A stretch of DNA of 8,910 bases, taken from Exilispira sp964581895 (GTDB lineage Bacteria; Spirochaetota; JAAYUW01). The translations under genes and the position numbers were made by a program. This document shows positions 1-3,858 of this stretch, piece after piece. The stretch lies in assembly GCA_964581895.1 (NCBI GenBank), contig CAZOPR010000019.1, positions 1 to 8,910 of the forward strand, written 5' to 3'. The notes under the pieces are model-generated. The model worked only from the letters and a program-made list of their open reading frames with translations. It did no database searches and was not told where the DNA came from. The first letter of the stretch is position 1. Each line of letters starts with the position of its first letter.

Positions 1-199
1 TTTGTTGTTTTACATATTGTAAAGCATAACCATTTTGTTTTACAGCTGCTAAACAAATTTCTACAGTTTGTTCTTTAACAAATTGTAAAGCAGTACCATT
101 TTGTTGTACTGCTACTAAACAAATATCTGGAGTTTGTTTTTTAACAAAACGTAAATCATAACCATTTTGTTTTACTTTTTGTAAATCTGTTATCATCAT
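1..199 (-). CDS. DUF4116-like repeat protein, 5' part only
   Basis: The reading frame opens at 199 (ATGATG; the second ATG at 196 is equally possible) and stays open to the window edge, so 66 codons are visible and the 3' end is missing. The protein starts with the family N-cap (ITDLQKVKQNGYDLRFVKKQT), followed by one complete 22-residue unit and most of another. Each unit has the form xEICLAAVKQNGxALQFVKQQ, which looks like a helix-turn-helix solenoid unit resembling DUF4116 repeats of bacteria, protists and giant viruses. No biochemical role is known to me; a protein-interaction scaffold is a guess. Its start region and upstream leader are nearly identical to those of the broken paralogue at 6360-6740. 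A doubled TATA-like motif lies 20-45 bp upstream. Family assignment is by eye from the repeat pattern. Confidence 0.85.
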   Translation of the reverse strand, partial: MMITDLQKVKQNGYDLRFVKKQTPDICLVAVQQNGTALQFVKEQTVEICLAAVKQNGYALQYVKQQ

Positions 200-217
200 G
201 ACAATAACCTTATTATA

Positions 218-243
218 TTTTTATAAAAAGTTTTTATAAAAAA
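218..243 (-). promoter_or_regulatory. Doubled TATA-like promoter motif
   Basis: Two adjacent 13-bp copies of tttttataaaaa(g/a) lie at 218-230 and 231-243, before the repeat gene starting at 199. The paralogous leader at 6741-6809 has only one copy, so the second looks like a short tandem duplication. A leader block AAGGTTATTGTC separates the motif from the ATG. The promoter role is inferred from the motif recurring before several unrelated genes in this window. Confidence 0.55.
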
Positions 244-282
244 TAAAGTTAAATATTTTGAAGTTTTTTTTTTTCAAATTTA

Positions 283-478
283 TCATATTTTTTATAATTT
301 TAAATAACGGTTATATTGTTTTTTAAAATTTTCATTAAAATATATTAAAGATCTTTTATTTTATTTTATTGTTGCTAAACATATTTCTGAAGTTTGATCT
401 TTAACATATTTTAAAGCATATCTACATTGTTGTACTGTTGTTAAACATATTTTAACAATATTGTAATGGATAATATTT
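283..478 (-). pseudogene. Decayed DUF4116-like repeat gene (3' remnant)
   Basis: On the minus strand this reads KICLTTVQQCRYALKYVKDQT, then SEICLATIK-stop-NKRSLIYFNENFKKQYNRYLKL-stop-KI-stop. That is one repeat unit plus the C-cap (ENFKKQYNRYLKLQKI) found at the end of every family member. Two in-frame TAA codons replace CAA (Gln) codons of the paralogues, at the IKQ and LKLQKI positions. No family start or further units are visible beyond about 478. Its 3' end and the spacer to the next gene match the 3' end of the intact gene at 6810-7574, so it is the degraded copy of that gene's end. The 5' boundary is approximate. Reading of TAA as glutamine is an alternative, discussed in the findings. 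Confidence 0.75.
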
Positions 479-557
479 TTTTATTTTTTATGAAATAAAT
501 ATTATTTTAATATAAAAAATAAATTTAAATAATTTAAATTAAATTCAAAGCAATTAA

Positions 558-825
558 CTAAGATGGAAAACTATCCAAATCAAATTCATCTGGTTCAACT
601 TTTTTTCCATTTATAGAATATGAAATTTCATTTTCAACATATTTATTCAATGTTTTATATTATGGTTGTTTTTTACCTAAAATTTTTACTGTTACTGTTA
701 GCCAAGACAATCTATTCTATCGGTTGTAACTATATTACAATTTTTATTCAATGATTAAAGTGTAACTATTGTTCCTTTTGGAAGGACTTCATTATTTTTC
801 AATTTAATATTATATTTTGTTATTA
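558..825 (-). pseudogene. Decayed small ORF, unknown product
   Basis: There is protein-like sequence in two minus-strand frames. The first part reads KLKNNEVLPKGTIVTL, a TAA at 755-757, then SLNKNCNIVTTDRIDCL. A shift near 704 continues as WLTVTVKILGKKQP, a TAA at 660-662, then YKTLNKYVENEISYSI and NGKKVEPDEFDLDSFPS up to TAG at 558-560. The last 36 codons are uninterrupted and have a normal acidic C-terminus. I recognise no family. There is no good start codon; the frame begins just after the gene ending at 838. I interpret it as one gene broken by two stops and one frameshift. The alternative is chance open stretches in AT-rich DNA, which is harder to credit for the 3' part. The interval 479-557 is plain AT-rich sequence with nothing I can identify. 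Confidence 0.45.
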
Positions 826-837
826 TAATATTTATTA

Positions 838-1239
838 TTATTTTGTTAAATTTTCATTTTGAAAGTATTCATCAAATACTTCTTGAGCATGATTATAATA
901 CCAATTATGAACTTTATTATTTAAAAATAAAAATATTGAACCCATTCCATAATTGAAAAAATATCCATTCTCTTCTTCAAATCCAGAATCATCATATGCT
1001 TGTTCAAATTCATTACGATATAAATACCATAAATCATTAATTTCTTTAGTATATATTGGTACATTACTATCAATTATATTATCAATTTCTCCTGAATAAT
1101 TTAAACAATTGTCTAAATCTGGCAATTTAATTGTATTTGGATTTTTTTTAAGATAATTTATCAAAATATCTTTAACTTCTTCAATACAATTATTAATATA
1201 TGTTTCAAGATTATCATTCATTTCTACTATAATTTTCAT
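838..1239 (-). CDS. Hypothetical 133-aa protein, phage-like
   Basis: This intact ORF begins with ATG at 1239 and ends with TAA. It encodes an acidic, Asn/Glu-rich soluble protein without signal peptide or membrane segment. The N-terminal part (residues 1-35) looks helical; the central part has an aromatic-rich stretch (LWYLYRNEFEQAYDDSGF, about 70-87). The C-terminal part has KVHNWYYNHAQEVFDEYF (109-126). This layout reminds me of small uncharacterised proteins of phages, but I cannot name a family. It begins 15 bp after the stop of the 61-aa gene upstream (1255-1440), so the two are probably co-transcribed. The leader AGAAAGATATATAA before the ATG has no clear TATA-like motif of its own, consistent with read-through from the upstream gene. 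Function unknown. Confidence 0.8.
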   Translation of the reverse strand: MKIIVEMNDNLETYINNCIEEVKDILINYLKKNPNTIKLPDLDNCLNYSGEIDNIIDSNVPIYTKEINDLWYLYRNEFEQAYDDSGFEEENGYFFNYGMGSIFLFLNNKVHNWYYNHAQEVFDEYFQNENLTK

Positions 1240-1254
1240 TTATATATCTTTCTT

Positions 1255-1440
1255 TTATTGTTTATAAGGCAATGAACAAATTCCTTGTTCAATAAGATGT
1301 TTAGCTGTTCTTTCAAAGAAACCTTGAAGTTCCCATGCTAAACCTGTATCAATAAGAGTTTGCCAGGCATTAATTAGTTGTTCTTCATTTTCGGGTTCGT
1401 AAACCCCTTCTGCTATCATTGTGGCTGTAAATGTATTCAT
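1255..1440 (-). CDS. Hypothetical 61-aa protein, phage-like
   Basis: A short intact ORF runs from ATG at 1440 to TAA. The protein has a compact conserved look: TATMIAEGVYEPENEEQLIN (residues 5-24), then AWQTLIDTGLAWELQGFFER (25-44) and TAKHLIEQGIC (45-55). The segment WQ-LIDTGLxWxLQGxFxRTAxxLIExGxC resembles a small uncharacterised protein family I associate with bacteriophages; this is recognition from memory, not a search. It has no membrane segment. Its codon use looks less extreme in A+T than its neighbours', which may point to a more recent arrival. The TATA-like motif at 1460-1471 lies 20-31 bp upstream and probably drives both this gene and the 133-aa gene that follows 15 bp later. Confidence 0.8.
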   Translation of the reverse strand: MNTFTATMIAEGVYEPENEEQLINAWQTLIDTGLAWELQGFFERTAKHLIEQGICSLPYKQ

Positions 1441-1459
1441 ATTATATATATTAATTTAG

Positions 1460-1471
1460 TTTTATAAAAAG
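1460..1471 (-). promoter_or_regulatory. TATA-like promoter motif
   Basis: The plus-strand sequence ttttataaaaag lies 20-31 bp before the ATG at 1440. It matches the motif before the ATPase, VWA, repeat and 56-aa genes. The role is inferred from recurrence and position. Confidence 0.5.
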
Positions 1472-1490
1472 TCAATAATTTTTAATTTGG

Positions 1491-1563
1491 TGGCTATAGT
1501 GAGATTCGAACTCACACTGTATCGATTTTAAGTCGATTGTCTCTGCCATTGGACTATATAGCC
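1491..1563 (-). tRNA. tRNA, anticodon UAA (Leu), short variable loop
   Basis: A 73-nt cloverleaf can be drawn: acceptor GGCTATA/TATAGCC (7 bp), TA, D-arm with GTC/GAC closing pairs, anticodon stem ATCGA/TCGAT with loop CTTAAAA, a variable loop of 5 nt (ACAGT), T-arm GTGAG-TTCGAAT-CTCAC, and discriminator A. The anticodon is UAA, which reads the leucine codon UUA. The 3' CCA is encoded (plus-strand tgg at 1488-1490). Leucine tRNAs are normally class II with a long variable arm; this one is class I. Short-armed leucine tRNAs are known from animal mitochondria. The amino acid is therefore assigned from the anticodon only. Note that UAA is the anticodon here, not the codon: it is not an ochre suppressor. 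Confidence 0.9.
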
Positions 1564-1584
1564 AAAATTGTACTGGTGTTTTTT

Positions 1585-1603
1585 GTGGTTATCCAGCAAC
1601 CAC
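1585..1603. other. Hairpin in tRNA spacer
   Basis: GTGGTT (1585-1590) pairs with AACCAC (1598-1603) around a 7-nt loop. It lies 22 bp before the 5' end of the UAA tRNA, in the spacer between the two tRNAs. It could be a processing or transcript-end structure. Confidence 0.4.
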
Positions 1604-1613
1604 TATAAATAAA

Positions 1614-1636
1614 ATGGAGATTACCATAAACTCCAT
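1614..1636. terminator. Hairpin with flanking T-run, terminator-like
   Basis: ATGGAG (1614-1619) pairs with CTCCAT (1631-1636) around an 11-nt loop. On the plus strand it is followed by GCC and a run of seven T; on the minus strand by TTTATTTA. It could end transcription in either direction between the tRNA genes. The loop is long for a strong intrinsic terminator. Confidence 0.35.
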
Positions 1637-1686
1637 GCCTTTTTTTATTCTATTCTATTTTTCATTCTATTATCCATTACATTAAT

Positions 1687-1706
1687 GTGCTGTTCGGCAC
1701 CAGCAC
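1687..1706. other. Hairpin downstream of UAU tRNA
   Basis: GTGCTG (1687-1692) pairs with CAGCAC (1701-1706) around an 8-nt loop, 14 bp past the encoded CCA of the UAU tRNA. It is unusually GC-rich for this window. A 3' processing or transcript-end role is plausible; in Mimivirus, hairpins mark transcript 3' ends. Confidence 0.4.
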
Positions 1707-1722
1707 TGGTTTTAAAAAATGG

Positions 1723-1813
1723 TAGTTGGGATGGGAATCGAACCCATGCTCGCCTCAAATCTAGAGGACACAGATTATAAGTCTGTCGGTGCTTCCAATT
1801 ACACTACCCAACC
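1723..1813 (-). tRNA. Class II tRNA with anticodon UAU (Ile)
   Basis: A 91-nt tRNA: acceptor GGTTGGG/CCCAACT (7 bp, one G-T pair), TA, D-arm GTGT/GCAC with loop AATTGGAA, two nucleotides CG, anticodon stem ACAGA/TCTGT with loop CTTATAA, a 22-nt variable arm with stem CCTC/GAGG (plus-strand 1753-1756 with 1764-1767), T-arm ATGGG-TTCGATT-CCCAT, and discriminator A. CCA is encoded at plus-strand 1720-1722. The anticodon UAU reads the isoleucine codon AUA, but a long, base-paired variable arm belongs to Leu and Ser (and bacterial Tyr) tRNAs. An intron does not explain the extra length, because the anticodon stem closes perfectly without removing anything. Charging with Leu is possible: the discriminator A fits, and nematode nev-tRNAs are the known parallel. 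Confidence 0.85.
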
Positions 1814-1879
1814 ATTTTAAATTTCAAAGAACGATTAATTTTATTATTTGTATTATATATAGTATGTATAAAAAGTAAA

Positions 1880-2041
1880 TTAAATTTTTTCTATATCATT
1901 ATCATTTATTTTAAATGTATTNNNNNNNNNNNNNNNNNNNNNNNNNNNNNNNNNNNNNNNNNNNNNNNNNNNNNNNNNNNNNNNNNNNNNNNNNNNNNNN
2001 NNNNNNNNNNNNNNNNNNNNNCAATATTTTGAATCTTTCAT
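1880..2041 (-). CDS. 56-aa hypothetical protein, copy 2, interrupted by assembly gap
   Basis: The ATG at 2041 begins MKDSKYC, identical to the start of the intact copy at 2077-2247, and then runs into the N stretch. On the other side of the gap the frame resumes with KINDNDIEKI and TAA at 1880-1882, again as in the intact copy. If the missing stretch matches its paralogue, the product is the same 56-aa protein. The TATA-like motif is also conserved upstream (2062-2072). The coding state inside the gap is unknown. Confidence 0.5.
   Translation of the reverse strand: MKDSKYXXXXXXXXXXXXXXXXXXXXXXXXXXXXXXXXXXNTFKINDNDIEKI
1922..2021. other. Assembly gap, exactly 100 N
   Basis: A run of exactly 100 N is the usual placeholder for a gap of unknown length. 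It falls inside a tandem repeat, which explains why assembly failed. By comparison with the neighbouring copy, the expected true length is about 109 bp. Confidence 0.97.
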
Positions 2042-2061
2042 AATAATAATTATATTATATT

Positions 2062-2072
2062 GTTATAAAAAG
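2062..2072 (-). promoter_or_regulatory. TATA-like promoter motif
   Basis: The plus-strand gttataaaaag lies 21-31 bp before the ATG at 2041, as in the duplicate copy at 2268-2278. Confidence 0.45.
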
Positions 2073-2076
2073 TAAA

Positions 2077-2247
2077 TTAAATTTTTTCTATATCATTATC
2101 ATTTATTTTAAATGTATTTTTAATATAATTGATAACATCCATTTCATTTGTATTATATAATGGAATAGAACCATTCATTCCAGTACACATACGATAAAAA
2201 AATATATTATTTTTAATATAATATACACAATATTTTGAATCTTTCAT
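2077..2247 (-). CDS. Hypothetical 56-aa protein, copy 1
   Basis: An intact 57-codon frame runs from ATG at 2247 to TAA at 2077-2079. Residues 1-18 are MKDSKYCVYYIKNNIFFY, followed by RMCTGMNGSIPLYNTNEMDV (19-38) and a C-terminus rich in Asn, Asp, Ile and Lys. I do not recognise the protein. Evidence that it is real: a TATA-like motif 21-31 bp upstream, the whole unit duplicated at 1880-2041 with start and stop conserved in both copies, and a protein-like composition. The gene lies 54 bp after the stop of the repeat gene at 2302-3006. Confidence 0.6.
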   Translation of the reverse strand: MKDSKYCVYYIKNNIFFYRMCTGMNGSIPLYNTNEMDVINYIKNTFKINDNDIEKI

Positions 2248-2258
2248 AATAATAATTA

Positions 2259-2326
2259 TATTATATTGTTATAAAAAGTAAAACTATATCAATGTTATAA
2301 ATCATAACCATATTTTTTGTAATTTT
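2259..2326. repeat. 68-bp repeat, copy 1: repeat-gene 3' end plus promoter motif
   Basis: It is identical by eye to 6317-6384. It contains the end of a repeat gene (LQKIWL-stop), the 3' flank and a TATA-like motif. Here it precedes the 56-aa gene; at the other copy that gene is absent. Confidence 0.75.
2268..2278 (-). promoter_or_regulatory. TATA-like promoter motif
   Basis: The plus-strand gttataaaaag lies 21-31 bp before the ATG of the 56-aa gene at 2247. Confidence 0.5.
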
Positions 2327-3006
2327 TTATATCTATTATATTGTTTTTTAAAATTTTCATCACACCATTGTATAGCTTTTTTATGTTGTTTTATAGTTGT
2401 TAAACAAATTTGTGGTGTTTTTTGTTTTACAAATTGTAAAGATAAACCATTTTGTTGTACTGCTGCTAAACAAATTTTTAGAGTTTGTCGTTTTACAAAA
2501 TACAAAGCATCACCATGTTGTTTTACTGCTTCCAAACATATTTCTTCTGTTTGTTCTTTTACAAATTGTAAAGCATAACTATTTTGTTTTATTGTTGCTA
2601 AACAAATATCTGGAGTTTGTTTTTTTACAAATTCTAAAGCATAACCATTTTGTTGTACTGCTGCTAAACATATTTCAGACGTTTGTTCTTTAACAAATTG
2701 TAAAGCAATACCATTTCGTTGTATTGCTGTTAAACAAATCTTTGGAGTTTGTTGTTTTACAAATTCTAAAGCAAAACCATTTTGTTGTACTGCTGCTAAA
2801 CATATTTCTACAGTTTGTTCTTTTACATATTCTAAAGCAAAACTATTTTGTTTTACTGCTGTTAAACAAATTTCTACAGTTTGTTCTTTAACAAATTGTA
2901 AAGCAGTACCATTTTGTTTTACTGCCGCTAAACAAATCTCTGGAGTTTGTTGTTTTACAAATTTTAAAGATACACCATTTTTTCGTACTTTTTCTAAATC
3001 TGTCAT
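2302..3006 (-). CDS. DUF4116-like 22-residue repeat protein, 234 aa
   Basis: An intact ORF runs from ATG at 3006 to TGA. The architecture is a 21-residue N-cap (MTDLEKVRKNGVSLKFVKQQ plus T), eight full 22-residue units, and a 37-residue C-cap that departs from the repeat at KQHKKAIQWCDENFKKQYNR and ends KKLQKIWL. The unit consensus is xEICLAAVKQNGxALQFVKQQ plus T, with Cys, AAV, NG and FVK strongly kept; it likely forms two short helices and stacks as a solenoid. There is no signal peptide or membrane segment. It is the most diverged intact family member: units carry NS, HG and KRQT variants not seen in the 6810-8910 genes. The leader keeps the family block TAATAAGGTTATTGTA but lacks the TATA-like motif. 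Function unknown; a scaffold or host-interaction role is a guess. Confidence 0.9.
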   Translation of the reverse strand: MTDLEKVRKNGVSLKFVKQQTPEICLAAVKQNGTALQFVKEQTVEICLTAVKQNSFALEYVKEQTVEICLAAVQQNGFALEFVKQQTPKICLTAIQRNGIALQFVKEQTSEICLAAVQQNGYALEFVKKQTPDICLATIKQNSYALQFVKEQTEEICLEAVKQHGDALYFVKRQTLKICLAAVQQNGLSLQFVKQKTPQICLTTIKQHKKAIQWCDENFKKQYNRYKKLQKIWL

Positions 3007-3074
3007 TACAATAACCTTATTAAATTAAATTTTCACTTATTCTATCCACTCCTCAGGCATATAAAACACTGACG

Positions 3075-3335
3075 TCATTTTGGTGGAATTTCATTTTTAA
3101 TTTGATACCAAAAATTTTTAATCCAATTTCTAGAACTATGATTTCGTGAATCTAATGAACGAGCATGAATATAATCTTGATACAATGTTGTATTTTCACC
3201 ATGCATTTTTTCAGTTGCAACCACTTGTTTTTTATCAAAATATGATATACTTGTTAATATTTTATCATCTTTTGTTGAAAATTTACTCCAAGCTCTAAGG
3301 TAAATGTGGTGTTTTTGGATATTTAAATCTATCAT
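3075..3335 (-). pseudogene. Truncated RNA ligase, N-terminal fragment with catalytic lysine
   Basis: An 86-aa ORF runs from ATG at 3335 to TGA. Residues 12-31 (YLRAWSKFSTKDDKILTSIS) and VVATEKMHGENTTLYQDYIH (38-57) followed by ARSLDSRNHSSRNW (58-71) match the start of an RNA-ligase-domain family seen in phages and bacteria. In that family the KxxGxN nucleotidyl-transfer motif carries the AMP-accepting lysine (here K43 with G46 and N48). The frame stops after NEIPPK, just where family members continue with the strand leading to the CGEN-like motif, so the remaining nucleotide-binding motifs are missing. Family members are several times longer. The protein cannot be a complete ligase, although the 5' end and a TATA-like motif upstream are intact. 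A 13-codon ORF overlapping the stop (3037-3078, another frame) may be a scrap of the lost part. Homology is recognised from motifs only. Confidence 0.7.
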
Positions 3336-3357
3336 TCATTATAGTAATGTTAATATA

Positions 3358-3372
3358 TTATTATAAAAAATA
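3358..3372 (-). promoter_or_regulatory. TATA-like promoter motif
   Basis: The plus-strand attataaaaaataa lies about 25-37 bp before the ATG of the RNA-ligase fragment at 3335. It differs slightly from the other copies (ATTATAA). Confidence 0.4.
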
Positions 3373-3377
3373 AATAA

Positions 3378-3615
3378 CTAATAATCTGTTTGACGTACTA
3401 TATTGATTCCAAATCCTAATATTGAAAATTTCAAACTATAAAATATATTTTTTTCATATAAACATAAAATTTCTGTTGGAAATTTAAATTTAAAATAAAC
3501 TTCAAAATCTTCACCAAAATCGGAAAATTTCTTTTTCAAAAAAAGAAATTTCAGGAAAAATTAAATTAATTTTAATATAATTACAAGTTCCAAAATATTT
3601 TTCATATATTATCAT
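3378..3615 (-). pseudogene. Frameshifted small ORF, unknown product
   Basis: The ATG at 3615 opens MIIYEKYFGTCNYIKINLIF then PEISFF and ends at TGA (3511-3513) after 34 codons. In the next frame a protein-like stretch runs on: KKKFSDFGEDFEVYFKFKFP, then TEILCLYEKNIFYSL and KFSILGFGINIVRQTDY, up to TAG at 3378-3380. Both parts meet at a run of seven A (plus strand 3538-3544). Removing one base there joins them into a single protein of about 78 aa. This is either a true frameshift mutation or a homopolymer sequencing error. I recognise no family. The start overlaps the stop of the small ORF upstream as ATGA. Confidence 0.5.
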
Positions 3616-3749
3616 ATATAAACTTTAATTATTGTTATTATCAGTATAATATAGCAAATTATATTAAAGTAAATATAATTTTTATTTTCTTTTTCAATAA
3701 TATTTAATTGAAATTTTGCATATTCTATAGTATTTCGTTGTTTATCCAT
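3612..3749 (-). CDS. Possible 45-aa membrane peptide
   Basis: A 46-codon frame runs from ATG at 3749 to TGA at 3612-3614. The N-terminal half is charged (MDKQRNTIEYAKFQLN, then IIEKENKN), and the C-terminal half is a continuous hydrophobic stretch (YFNIICYIILIITIIKVYI, residues 27-45) long enough to span a membrane, giving a tail-anchored layout. The stop overlaps the ATG of the next ORF (ATGA). There is no TATA-like motif upstream, and AT-rich DNA readily encodes Ile/Tyr-rich stretches by chance, so this call is weak. Confidence 0.35.
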   Translation of the reverse strand: MDKQRNTIEYAKFQLNIIEKENKNYIYFNIICYIILIITIIKVYI

Positions 3750-3768
3750 AATGTAATATTGTAAATTG

Positions 3769-3841
<73 letters not shown>

Positions 3842-3858
3842 ATAAACTGTTTTTGTAT

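Larger units (their letters stand above)
1868..2278. repeat. ~206-bp tandem duplication containing a 56-codon gene
   Basis: Sequence before the gap (about 1868-1921) recurs at about 2065-2118, and sequence after the gap (2022-2072) recurs at 2228-2278. The offsets are 197 and 206, so if the period is a constant 206 bp the gap really holds about 109 bp equivalent to 2119-2227. Each copy consists of a TATA-like motif and a small minus-strand ORF. The near-identity implies a recent duplication, or an assembly problem at this point. Confidence 0.7.

Noticed and set aside
1491..1563. Ochre suppressor tRNA
   Set aside because: The anticodon is UAA, which pairs with codon UUA. A suppressor of UAA codons would need anticodon UUA.
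1723..1813. Intron in the UAU tRNA, as in eukaryotic tRNA-Ile(UAU)
   Set aside because: The anticodon stem pairs perfectly without splicing, and no alternative 3' stem half fits next to the T-arm.
2397..2693. 98-aa plus-strand ORF
   Set aside because: It is the antisense of the 66-bp repeats of the gene at 2302-3006. Repeats with a period divisible by three keep an antisense frame open by chance; the product is low-complexity Leu/Phe/Val.
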